A stretch of DNA of 64,000 bases from Mucilaginibacter agri (GTDB lineage Bacteria; Bacteroidota; Bacteroidia; Sphingobacteriales; Sphingobacteriaceae), in assembly GCF_009928685.1 (NCBI RefSeq), contig NZ_WWEO01000044.1, forward strand, positions 558,001 to 622,000. Reading direction: 5' to 3'. Position 1 is the first letter of the stretch, and the number at the start of each line of letters is the position of its first letter. This document shows, one piece after another, positions 57,026-64,000 of the stretch. Under the pieces are notes generated by a model. The model ran no database searches. It had not been told where the DNA came from and was given only the letters and a program-made list of their open reading frames with translations. The position numbers and the translations under genes were made by a program.

Positions 57026-57061
57026 CAACAAAGGCCACCGATATACCGGCAGCCTTTGTAA
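57026..57061 (-). terminator. Terminator after outer-membrane protein gene
   Basis: The stem ACAAAGGC / GCCTTTGT has an inner CCGG-containing loop and, on the minus strand, a T-rich tail. It closes the sigma/anti-sigma/OMP unit. Confidence 0.65.
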
Positions 57062-57077
57062 TACATTAAGAGGTATG

Positions 57078-57902
57078 CTAAAACCCAACTGTTATACCAA
57101 AAGAGAAGTTCTTAAGCCCATCCTGCGCCGGACTATTCTCAAACATATCGTTAAAGTAGTATTTGGCAAACAGACCGGCAAAGCCATAACCAATACGGGT
57201 GAAAACGCCATAACGCATTTTAGTATAATGGTAATCGTCGTCAACTTTTTGTTTTCCGTTTTCCTCACTTATCTGCTTTACACGTCCGTTTAGCAACAAC
57301 CCTACATCCGGGCCGGCCACCAAATGGAATCTACGTCCATTGGCATCTTCATGCGAGCGGTAGTCGAAAGAAAGTGGGATGCGGAGATAGGTGGATGAAA
57401 ACCGGTTTTTGCTGTAGTCAATATCATCCTGGGTGTAAGTTAACACCGGCGCATTCTTTTGTATGGTGATATTTTCGCGCAGGCGGATATGTGTCCAATC
57501 GAAACCGCCCGATACATAAATCTTAAAGGCACTGTTAAAACGATATCCAAACTGCAGCAGGTCAAACCCAACATTGCTAGTTTTCCACGAGCGGTATCTT
57601 AAAAAGTTATTTTGAGGTGATAAGGTAAAGCTGCCATTATCAATCAGCGTAGCCAAACCTAAATCGAAGCGGGAAAACGTTAGCCCGAATGAGAAACCCG
57701 GTGCCTTGCTATGCTCGTAGTAATGCGTGGTATCAATACCATTAGCATCTAAATGAGGCTTGTTGTCGCTATGTCCAAAACTTATATGGAAGCCTTTTTT
57801 TGCTTTTGTGGTATCGCTGGCAGTTTTAGTACTATCTGCGTTTTGGGCAAAAGCAGCCATAGTGGCTACACAGACTGCAGCTGTAATCAATAGTCGTTTC
57901 AT
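57078..57902 (-). CDS. Outer-membrane beta-barrel protein (porin-like)
   Basis: 274 residues with signal peptide (cleaved after AFA, about residue 19). A T/K/D-rich linker (about 20-50) is followed by about eight to ten alternating beta strands. The last strand FSFGITVGF ends in phenylalanine, the barrel assembly signal. This fits the OmpA-like/PorT-like small barrel group. It lies 27 bp after the anti-sigma-like gene and is probably its operon partner. The ligand is unknown. Confidence 0.82.
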   Translation of the reverse strand: MKRLLITAAVCVATMAAFAQNADSTKTASDTTKAKKGFHISFGHSDNKPHLDANGIDTTHYYEHSKAPGFSFGLTFSRFDLGLATLIDNGSFTLSPQNNFLRYRSWKTSNVGFDLLQFGYRFNSAFKIYVSGGFDWTHIRLRENITIQKNAPVLTYTQDDIDYSKNRFSSTYLRIPLSFDYRSHEDANGRRFHLVAGPDVGLLLNGRVKQISEENGKQKVDDDYHYTKMRYGVFTRIGYGFAGLFAKYYFNDMFENSPAQDGLKNFSFGITVGF

Positions 57903-57929
57903 GTTATATGTTTAGTTTGAGCGTATATC

Positions 57930-58766
57930 TTATTTGTCTTTTTTCACTTTTACAATACCAAGGTTAAGGCCAGTTATGGTTGATTCATCATCATCAGTAT
58001 TGCTAAATTCTATCACCTTATCCTGGCGTTTATCTACTTTGGCAACTACCACATTAATGAGGTCGCCGATACTGTTTAAACTATGCTTCTTAGCACGAGC
58101 ATTACCTTTGCCAGCTGGTAATTGAGCAACAACCGGTTTAGCGGTAGTTTTAAATTCATCTGCGTTTTGAACCACAGGCTTCACATCGTTCAAAGCTTCA
58201 TCGGGCACTACAGCTTTAGTAATTTTTATATCGTTACCTGTTGCTGCTGCTAACGTATAAGGTTCGGCAATTGTTGAGATTTCCGGTGCAGATTCGTCAG
58301 ATTGCGACTTATCAGCACTGTTTGAATGCCTAACAACTGTTAAAGTTTCCGAACGCTTAACAGCTTTTGTACTGCCATTCTCCTTGTGCTGGTTAGTTGT
58401 TTGGCTTGGCTTAACTACTTCCGCAGTTAATTGCTGATCGCCAGTCGATTGCAGTATCGGATTATTTTCATCATTATCGTCATGTTCATCACGTAGGATA
58501 TTGGTATTAGCTCCGTGCTTTTTAGTAATATTTTTTACAACCCGCGGCTTAACGCCGTCAGTCCCTTTTAATAAGAAGAACAGACCGATACCAAGAATTA
58601 CTGTAACACTAGCTGCTATACGCATTACCGGTATAAGCGTACGCTTTTGCTTAGCGCCATCGAGTTCTACTACAATCCCTTTCCACACTTTTACCGAAGG
58701 TTCAACCTCCACGTTATCCAGTTTAGCACGGAATAATTCGTCGATATCTTTATCCTGCATATCCAT
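57930..58766 (-). CDS. Membrane anti-sigma factor-like protein
   Basis: 278 residues. A short cytoplasmic N-terminus (MDMQDKDIDELFRAKLDNVEVEPSVKVWKGI, about 1-31) resembles the sigma-binding region of Bacteroidota anti-sigma proteins. One transmembrane helix lies at about 46-65. A long, polar, low-complexity periplasmic part follows, ending in a conserved-looking block (SIGDLINVVVAKVDKR). It overlaps the sigma gene by 17 bp, the usual coupling of ECF sigma with its antagonist. Function is from context and topology. Confidence 0.75.
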   Translation of the reverse strand: MDMQDKDIDELFRAKLDNVEVEPSVKVWKGIVVELDGAKQKRTLIPVMRIAASVTVILGIGLFFLLKGTDGVKPRVVKNITKKHGANTNILRDEHDDNDENNPILQSTGDQQLTAEVVKPSQTTNQHKENGSTKAVKRSETLTVVRHSNSADKSQSDESAPEISTIAEPYTLAAATGNDIKITKAVVPDEALNDVKPVVQNADEFKTTAKPVVAQLPAGKGNARAKKHSLNSIGDLINVVVAKVDKRQDKVIEFSNTDDDESTITGLNLGIVKVKKDK

Positions 58767-59319
58767 AATTTTCTCCTTCTGTTTTAATCACTTGTTCTTT
58801 CAAAATAGCGCGTGCTCTAGAGAGCTGCGATTTCGAAGCGCCCTCAGTAATCCCCATTATTTCCCCAATTTCTTTATGCGAATATCCTTCTATAGCATAA
58901 AGGTTAAATACCATTCGGTAGCCGGGCGATAAGCGCTGGATCATGGCCATTAAATCTTTAGCATCCAGATTGGCTGCCGCTGCCGCGTTTATAGATTGCC
59001 CCGGTGCGGTATCGTCTATTTCCACATGCATCATTTTATGGTGCTTACGATAATACTCTATCGAACTATGTACCATAATACGGCGCACCCATCCTTCAAA
59101 AGCCCCCTCCCCCCTGTAATCGTCTATTTTCTGAAACACCCTCACAAACCCATTCTGCAACATATCTTCCGCCTCCATTTTATCTACTGCATATCGCATA
59201 CAAACCGCTAGCATCTTGGCTGCAAGCTGCTTATAAAGCAATTCCTGCGCTTTTCGGCTACCCTTTCGGCAATCGTTTATCAGGTCTTCGGTGGTATGTT
59301 TATGTTTCAGAAGCAGCAT
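58750..59319 (-). CDS. ECF-type RNA polymerase sigma factor
   Basis: 189 residues. Region 2 (LLYKQLAAKMLAVCMRYAVDKMEAEDMLQNGFVRVFQKI) and region 4 (LSPGYRMVFNLYAIEGYSHKEIGEIMGITEGASKSQLSRARAIL) are complete; region 3 is absent, as in the ECF class. It directs transcription in response to a signal relayed by the overlapping membrane protein gene. It is the first gene of a three-gene unit with anti-sigma and outer-membrane barrel, so envelope stress or surface sensing is plausible. Confidence 0.93.
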   Translation of the reverse strand: MLLLKHKHTTEDLINDCRKGSRKAQELLYKQLAAKMLAVCMRYAVDKMEAEDMLQNGFVRVFQKIDDYRGEGAFEGWVRRIMVHSSIEYYRKHHKMMHVEIDDTAPGQSINAAAAANLDAKDLMAMIQRLSPGYRMVFNLYAIEGYSHKEIGEIMGITEGASKSQLSRARAILKEQVIKTEGENYGYAG

Positions 59320-59434
59320 TTATTCTTAAGATGATAACCGGGGCTAATTGGTTGCAAGCATATTTAACTTTTTTTAACTTTTTATAAATATACTTTTAAC
59401 TGCGGTTCGGGCTATGTTTTTATCTTTAGCTATT

Positions 59435-60697
59435 ATGAAAAAACTCGCCTCCTTATTGCTACTTACATTTATCGCACTTTGCAGTAACGCACAAGAACAT
59501 AAAGCAATTTTATTAAAGCCCGACCGTGTTTTCGACGGCCAGCAAATGCATAACGGCTGGTGGGTATTGGTGACCGATAACCGCATAGAGGCCGTTGGAG
59601 AAGCGGCCAGCATTAACGTACCGGCATCGGCACAGATAATAGATTTAAAAGGCGCTACCTTACTCCCTGGCTTTATCGAAGGCCATTCGCACATGTTCCT
59701 TCACCCTTATAATGAAACAAGCTGGGATAATCAGGTATTAACCGAGAGCCGGGCCGAGCGTACTGCAAGGGCGGTTAACCATGCCCGCGAAACGCTGATG
59801 GCCGGATTTACCTCAGCTCGTGATTTGGGTACAGAAGGTGCTGGCTATGATGATGTGGGCTTGAAAGCAGCCATTAACAAAGGCGTCATACCCGGCCCGA
59901 GACTATTGGTTGCCACACGCGCTATTGTTGCTACCGGAAGCTACGGCCCCAAAAGCACTGTAACAGAAGCTATTTTACCCAAAGGTGCCGAAGAAGCTGA
60001 CGGCGTTGATGGGTTGACCCGGGTAATTCGTTCGCAAATTGGTTATGGTGCCGATGTAATTAAATTATATGCCGATTACCGTTGGGGACTTAATGGAACC
60101 GCAGCACCAACCTTTACCGCCGACGAATTAAAACTGGCTGTGCAAGTAGCAAGCAGTAGCGGTCGGATGGTGGTTGTACACTCGGCCACTGACGAAGGCA
60201 TGCGACGTGCCATTGCTGCTGGTGTTAAAACTATAGAGCATGGCGACGGCGGCAACGCCGAAATATTTAAACTGATGAAAGAAAAAGGCATTGCATTATG
60301 CCCAACGCTGTCGGCTACCGAAGCCATAAGCGGTTACCGGGGCTGGAAAAAAGGTGTAGATGACGAACCAGAGGGTGTGAAAAATAAGCACGCCATGTTT
60401 GCCGAAGCCCTAAAATCGGGCGTAACAATTTGCATGGGTGGTGATGTAGGGGTTTTTCCTCATGGTGACAATGCCCGCGAGATGATTTTAATGGCCGAAT
60501 ATGGAATGAAGCCCATAGACGTTTTAAAATCAGCCACTTCCGTGAATGCGACAGTATTTGGACTAAAAAATTTAGGACAAATTAAAAACGGATATCTGGC
60601 GGATATTGTTGTAGTAGATGGCAATCCCGTTGATGATATCAAAACAGTTAAGCAAGTAAAGTTGGTGATGAAGGACGGGGTGATTTATAAGCAGTAA
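59435..60697 (+). CDS. Secreted imidazolonepropionase-like amidohydrolase
   Basis: 420 residues from ATG 59435, which opens a signal peptide (MKKLASLLLLTFIALCSNA). LLPGFIEGHSHMF gives the metal-binding H-x-H. IKLYADYR carries the bridging-lysine position, VVVHSATDEG and TIEHGDG hold the further histidines, and MGGDVGVFPHGDN the catalytic Asp. The C-terminal LGQIKNGYLADIVVVDGNP is standard for the superfamily. It probably acts on a peptide-like or cyclic amide in the periplasm. A TATCTTTA -7-like word sits only 6 bases before the ATG. Confidence 0.9.
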   Translation: MKKLASLLLLTFIALCSNAQEHKAILLKPDRVFDGQQMHNGWWVLVTDNRIEAVGEAASINVPASAQIIDLKGATLLPGFIEGHSHMFLHPYNETSWDNQVLTESRAERTARAVNHARETLMAGFTSARDLGTEGAGYDDVGLKAAINKGVIPGPRLLVATRAIVATGSYGPKSTVTEAILPKGAEEADGVDGLTRVIRSQIGYGADVIKLYADYRWGLNGTAAPTFTADELKLAVQVASSSGRMVVVHSATDEGMRRAIAAGVKTIEHGDGGNAEIFKLMKEKGIALCPTLSATEAISGYRGWKKGVDDEPEGVKNKHAMFAEALKSGVTICMGGDVGVFPHGDNAREMILMAEYGMKPIDVLKSATSVNATVFGLKNLGQIKNGYLADIVVVDGNPVDDIKTVKQVKLVMKDGVIYKQ

Positions 60698-60717
60698 CAC
60701 ACATGTAAAACCCAATT

Positions 60718-60806
60718 TGTCATTGCGAGCGATAGTGTGGCAATCTCGTCGCATGCATAACTTTGTAAGCGACGAGATTGCCACGTTGTTCCTCCTCGCA
60801 ATGACA
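60718..60806. repeat. Dispersed TGTCATTGCGAG inverted repeat
   Basis: The ends TGTCATTGCGAGCGATAG and CTCCTCGCAATGACA are inverted, with inner GGCAATCTCGTCGC / GCGACGAGATTGCC pairing exactly. It occupies the gap before the acetyltransferase gene. Confidence 0.92.
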
Positions 60807-60826
60807 AACTTTATAAACTTAGCATA

Positions 60827-61351
60827 ATGAACATCAACCTCTCTCCCTTCCCAGCACTCACAACTGAGCGCCTCGTATTACAAAAACTTAGTGCAGAAGA
60901 TGCTAACGCAATACTAAGTCTCCGCTCTGACGATGTTGTAAACACTTACCTCGACAGAGCTCCTGCTACAAGCATACAGGACGCCCGAGACTTTATTCAA
61001 AAGATTGAAAGTACACTTCAAAATAAACAAGGAGTTTATTGGGTTATCAGCCTCAAAACAAATGATGACTTAATCGGCACTATTTGCTATTATAATTTTG
61101 ATTTAGAAAATAGCACAGCCGAAATCGGATATGAACTATTACCCCAATACCACGGAAAAGGATTAATGCAGGAAGCTATTGAAAAAGTACTTACCCATGG
61201 ATTTGAGGTGATGCAGTTAAATTCAATAACAGCCTTTCCTCGTATGGATAATGAAAGCTCGATAAAGCTTTTAAAGCGTAATGGATTTGAATTGGGTGAA
61301 TTGGTGGAAGATAATTATGCGATGTATGTTTTGCGGTGGGCAACTGGATAG
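60827..61351 (+). CDS. GNAT acetyltransferase (RimJ/RimL-like)
   Basis: 174 residues. LTTERLVLQKLSAEDANAIL at the start is typical of the RimJ/RimL subgroup. EIGYELLPQYHGKGLMQEAIEKVL holds the acetyl-CoA loop (Q-Y-H-G-K-G). MDNESSIKLLKRNGFELG closes the fold. The substrate may be a ribosomal protein N-terminus or an antibiotic-like amine; neither can be chosen from sequence. It is flanked by different dispersed repeats on both sides. Confidence 0.88.
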   Translation: MNINLSPFPALTTERLVLQKLSAEDANAILSLRSDDVVNTYLDRAPATSIQDARDFIQKIESTLQNKQGVYWVISLKTNDDLIGTICYYNFDLENSTAEIGYELLPQYHGKGLMQEAIEKVLTHGFEVMQLNSITAFPRMDNESSIKLLKRNGFELGELVEDNYAMYVLRWATG

Positions 61352-61360
61352 TTCCACCAC

Positions 61361-61457
61361 GTCATCCCGAACTTGTTTCGGGAACCCACAGGACAGGTAG
61401 CAGACCTCAAATATCTTAGACTTGGCATGTGGGGTGCTGAAACAAGTTCAGCATGAC
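61361..61457. repeat. Dispersed GTCATCCCGAAC inverted repeat
   Basis: GTCATCCCGAACTTGTTTCG and the facing GAAACAAGTTCAGCATGAC, with inner pairs around CCCACAGGACAGG. Same family as 21851-21948, with the CCCGAAC and CTGAAC ends swapped. Confidence 0.9.
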
Positions 61458-61474
61458 GAAATTGCCAGTAAGTC

Positions 61475-61501
61475 TCGATTCCGACTCTTGATTCTCGACT
61501 C
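61475..61501. repeat. Single heptamer arm near end of HemJ-like gene
   Basis: Words TCGATTC, CGACTC, TTGATTC and TCGACTC (one unit shortened) lie 10 bases beyond the stop of the leftward gene. Same vocabulary as at 11489 and 28493; no partner arm seen. Confidence 0.7.
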
Positions 61502-61511
61502 GCTTTAAAAA

Positions 61512-62045
61512 CTACTTCTTCAACCTATAATACTTATAGATCTTCACCGCCGACATAATTACCATCGAGAAGGCGATAATTCCCAGCACACCAAAAATCC
61601 AGTTAAGGGCACTTTTCAACACTACTAAAAAGACTATAGCGAAGAGAAAAATAGTTGCTAACTCGTTCCAGATGCGGAGTTGGGTTGATGTCCAGGTGTA
61701 AATACCCTGGCGCATCTGTTTCATTTTGTGGATGCAGATAAAATGGTAGGCTACTAAACCTAGCACGAAGGTAAGCTTCACATGCATCCAGGGCTGCTTC
61801 AACCATTCAGGTTGGATAAACAGCATGCTAATACCTGCAATGAGGGTAAGCAACATAGCCGGTGTGGTAATAATGTTCATGAGCTTACGCTCCATTATCT
61901 CAAACTGGTCCGACAGTACTTTACGCTCCGCCTCTACCCTTTCCTGAGCTTCGGTATGGTAAATAAAAAGCCGCACAACATAAAATAGCCCAGCCATCCA
62001 GCTGACTACAAATATGATGTGTATGGATTTTAAGTAGAGATACAT
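61512..62045 (-). CDS. hemJ: HemJ-like protoporphyrinogen oxidase (CopD/UPF0093 fold)
   Basis: A 177-residue membrane protein with four to five helices. LKSIHIIFVVSWMAGLFYVVRLFIYH near the start has the invariant His and the W/G-LFY pattern of HemJ, and WMHVKLTFVLGLVAYHFICI the second histidine region. HemJ oxidises protoporphyrinogen IX to protoporphyrin IX. hemE directly upstream supports a heme role. The alternative is a CopD-type copper protein. Its ATG abuts a G/C-run repeat. Confidence 0.82.
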   Translation of the reverse strand: MYLYLKSIHIIFVVSWMAGLFYVVRLFIYHTEAQERVEAERKVLSDQFEIMERKLMNIITTPAMLLTLIAGISMLFIQPEWLKQPWMHVKLTFVLGLVAYHFICIHKMKQMRQGIYTWTSTQLRIWNELATIFLFAIVFLVVLKSALNWIFGVLGIIAFSMVIMSAVKIYKYYRLKK

Positions 62046-62128
62046 ACCCCCTAACCCCCTAAAGGGGGAATTATTAAATTAGTTTATAATGAAACCTCCT
62101 GTTTCCCCTTTAGGGGGTTAGGGGGCTT
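62046..62128. repeat. G/C-run inverted repeat between hemE and hemJ-like gene
   Basis: The arms CCCCCTAACCCCC-TAAAGGGG and CCCCTTTAGGGGG-TTAGGGGG are inverted around a centre of about 35 bases. It starts 1 base from the ATG of one gene and ends 2 bases from the stop of the other: the same stop-to-start fit as in the leu operon, here on the minus strand. Confidence 0.93.
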
Positions 62129-63154
62129 TTAATATCTATATTCCTTTATCACCTCCACCGCATACTTCACGTTATCAAACGGAATATCGGGCATAATGCC
62201 GTGGCCGAGGTTGAAGATGAAACCGTTTTGGCCACGCATGCGTTCGAATAAACGGTGGATACGTTCTTTGATCACCTTTTTATCGGCATATAAAATATGT
62301 GGATCGAGGTTACCTTGTACGGCTATGCTTTTTGGTAAACGGTTCTTAATATCTAACAAGTCAACATTCCAATCGATAGAAATTACATCCGGTTTTGCCT
62401 CAGCCATTAGCGGTGCAAAAACCGAGCTGCCTTTGCAGAAAGAAATAACCGGGATATCCTTACGGTTAAGGTTAGCAATAATTTCCTGAATGTAACGGTG
62501 TGAGAACTCCTTGTAATCGTCCCATGCCAATGCTTGTGCCCAGCTATCAAAAATCTGAACAGCGTTAACGCCGGCTTCAATTTGCAGGTTTAGATAAGCA
62601 GCAGTAACCTTTGCTATTTTAGCTAACAACTGATGAGCCATTTCGGGCTCGTTGTGTAGTATAAGCTTGGTTAACTTAAAATCTTTTGAAGATCCGCCTT
62701 CAACCAAATAGCTCATTACCGTAAACGGTGCACCTGCAAAACCGATCAATGGAATTTTGCCATTTAAGCGTTGTTGAATTACTTTAATAGCATCGGCAAC
62801 GTATTGCAGTTTATCCAATACATCGGTGCTTAGGTTATCAACATCTGCCTGGGTACGCACCGGATTGGCAAATTTAGGACCTACGCCTTGCGAAAAGCTC
62901 AGGTCTCCGCCCATGGCTTCGCCTGTTACTAAAATATCTGAGAATAAAATCGCAGCATCAATATCCAGTAAATCAACCGGCAGCATGGTTACGTCTGCGG
63001 CTAACTCTGGCGTTTTGCACATTTCCAGAAACGAATATTTGTTTTTAATTTCCCAATACTCTGGCATAAAACGGCCAGCCTGGCGCATCATCCATACTGG
63101 TGGGCGTTCTGTTGTTTCCGAAAATGCTGCTTTAATAAATAATGAATCTTTCAT
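62129..63154 (-). CDS. hemE: Uroporphyrinogen decarboxylase
   Basis: 341 residues from ATG 63154; a GTG seven codons upstream is less likely. RPPVWMMRQAGRFMPEY near residue 15-31 holds the catalytic arginines. GFAGAPFTVMSYLVEGG and the C-terminal FNLGHGIMPDIPFDNV are family signatures. It converts uroporphyrinogen III to coproporphyrinogen III. It probably shares a transcript with the hemJ-like gene through the inverted-repeat spacer. Confidence 0.97.
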   Translation of the reverse strand: MKDSLFIKAAFSETTERPPVWMMRQAGRFMPEYWEIKNKYSFLEMCKTPELAADVTMLPVDLLDIDAAILFSDILVTGEAMGGDLSFSQGVGPKFANPVRTQADVDNLSTDVLDKLQYVADAIKVIQQRLNGKIPLIGFAGAPFTVMSYLVEGGSSKDFKLTKLILHNEPEMAHQLLAKIAKVTAAYLNLQIEAGVNAVQIFDSWAQALAWDDYKEFSHRYIQEIIANLNRKDIPVISFCKGSSVFAPLMAEAKPDVISIDWNVDLLDIKNRLPKSIAVQGNLDPHILYADKKVIKERIHRLFERMRGQNGFIFNLGHGIMPDIPFDNVKYAVEVIKEYRY

Positions 63155-63184
63155 ATAATACAAGGGGAGGCTCACGCCTTGCCT

Positions 63185-63715
63185 TTATTTAGTTTTGTGT
63201 TGTCTTATTTCTGTGTGAAGGCGTTCTATCACGGCTTTCATTTTAGCCGTAATTTTATCGTGGTGCTTTTGGGCTAAACCCAAATAGGCCTCTGCCTTAT
63301 CATAATTGTGCTGCCTGATGCTAATATTGGCCACATGCGCCAACGCTGCAACGTGATCGTTTACAGAACGAAGCGGATATTGCGCTGCAATTTCATAATG
63401 TTTTTCGGCCGCGTCAAAATCATGCCTTTGCAGGCTGATGCCGCCCATCATAAACTCATAAAAACCACGACGCTTTTTATTAAGCCAATTTGGATTTTTG
63501 ACGCTCAGCAGCAGCTCTTCGGCCTTGTCATAATCTTTATTATGAAAGCTTTTTGCCGCAACCACAATTGGGCCTTCTTTAAAATATCCCCATATCAGCA
63601 ATAAACAAAACATTAGGGCTACACCCGCAAGTTCGTAAACGCGCTGCTGGGTAAAAAACACCAGCATTAAGAAAAATATGCCGGCAATAATTAGTCGTGC
63701 CTTGTTTGTTAACAT
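63185..63715 (-). CDS. Membrane-anchored TPR-like protein
   Basis: 176 residues. Two hydrophobic helices lie at about 8-20 and 28-43, followed by a soluble part with about three TPR-like hairpins (FHNKDYDKAEELLLSVKNP, LQRHDFDAAEKHYEIAAQYP, RQHNYDKAEAYLGLAQKHH). It overlaps the upstream response-regulator gene by 1 bp (TAATG on the minus strand). It may be an accessory of that signalling system or simply coupled for expression. No named family recognised. Confidence 0.78.
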   Translation of the reverse strand: MLTNKARLIIAGIFFLMLVFFTQQRVYELAGVALMFCLLLIWGYFKEGPIVVAAKSFHNKDYDKAEELLLSVKNPNWLNKKRRGFYEFMMGGISLQRHDFDAAEKHYEIAAQYPLRSVNDHVAALAHVANISIRQHNYDKAEAYLGLAQKHHDKITAKMKAVIERLHTEIRQHKTK

Positions 63716-64000
63716 TAATGCTGGTTATCTGTAAACTTATAGCCTACCCCTCTTATTGAGTGGAAATAAACAGGGTTTTTAGGATCTGGCTCGAAGTATT
63801 TACGGAAAGTAAGTATAAAGTTATCTATCGTACGTGTTGATGGATAAACGTCATAGTTCCAAACGGTTTCCAAAATCTGCTCGCGCGATACGGCTTCATT
63901 ACGACGCTCTATCAACAACTTCAACAGCATGGTTTCCTTTTTAGTTAAAGCCGTGATGGATTCATCCTCATTAACTAACTCAAAAGAGTTGAAATGAATG
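63715..64000 (-). CDS. OmpR/PhoB-family response regulator, C-terminal part (partial)
   Basis: The frame is open to the right window edge; 94 residues are visible. LTKKETMLLKLLIERRNEAVSREQILETVW is the winged-helix start. YPSTRTIDNFILTFRKYFEPDPKNPVYFHSIRGVGYKF contains the recognition helix and the RGVGYKF hairpin of OmpR-family effectors. The receiver domain lies outside the window. An internal ATG at 63930 is not the start, since the domain begins upstream of it. Confidence 0.92.
   Translation of the reverse strand, partial: IHFNSFELVNEDESITALTKKETMLLKLLIERRNEAVSREQILETVWNYDVYPSTRTIDNFILTFRKYFEPDPKNPVYFHSIRGVGYKFTDNQH

Overview
The window looks like a chromosomal segment of a Bacteroidota bacterium, most likely family Sphingobacteriaceae (Mucilaginibacter/Pedobacter-like). 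The grounds are the gene content and order of its division/cell-wall cluster, a short histone H1-like protein, a split ATP synthase operon holding only atpD and atpC, CarboxypepD-reg and FadL-type envelope proteins, a carotenoid cluster, and promoters resembling TTTG-N19-TAnnTTTG. The genus is an inference. No phage, transposase, plasmid or CRISPR genes were seen.

Layout. 1-1682: end of a carotenoid cluster (crtB 3' end, unknown secreted protein, lycopene cyclase, small cytochrome b5-like protein). 1799-3577: histone H1-like protein and an alpha-oxoamine synthase family enzyme. 3724-19585 (minus strand): a 13-gene dcw cluster, mraZ-rsmH-ftsL-ftsI-murE-mraY-murD-ftsW-murG-murC-ftsQ-ftsA-ftsZ, without murF or ddl. 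19753-26476: purU, a YceH-family protein, an SGNH hydrolase, a CocE/NonD hydrolase, an M50-TPR membrane protein and small unknowns. 26549-33715: pgk, gap, obg, adk, tRNA-Arg and a peroxiredoxin, with a polytopic GT-C-like protein. 33803-38740: envelope and redox genes. 38960-40800: atpD-atpC. 42421-55741: a long branched-chain amino-acid operon, ilvD-ilvB-ilvN-ilvC-leuC-(ABM)-leuD-(methyltransferase)-leuB-(methyltransferase)-leuA-ilvA, covering all dedicated steps from threonine/pyruvate to the Ile/Val/Leu keto acids. 56006-60697: an ABC ATPase, an ECF sigma/anti-sigma/outer-membrane cassette and an amidohydrolase. 61512-64000: a HemJ-like protein, hemE, a TPR protein and the C-terminal half of an OmpR-family regulator.

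The most unusual structure is in the gaps between genes. Many intercistronic junctions hold two-armed inverted repeats of about 70-110 bp. They run almost exactly from one gene's stop codon to the next gene's start codon. Several families have unrelated sequences but the same architecture. Four of the vocabularies are built from tandem degenerate heptamers (period 7), in which some positions are fixed and others vary. Another family is a G/C-run palindrome (core CCCCCTAAAGGGGG). In the ilv-leu operon, nine of eleven junctions carry such an element; only the 1-bp and 27-bp junctions lack one. Arms also supply coding sequence: the extra N-terminus of MurD, the C-terminal tail of GAPDH, and stop codons of both operon methyltransferases.
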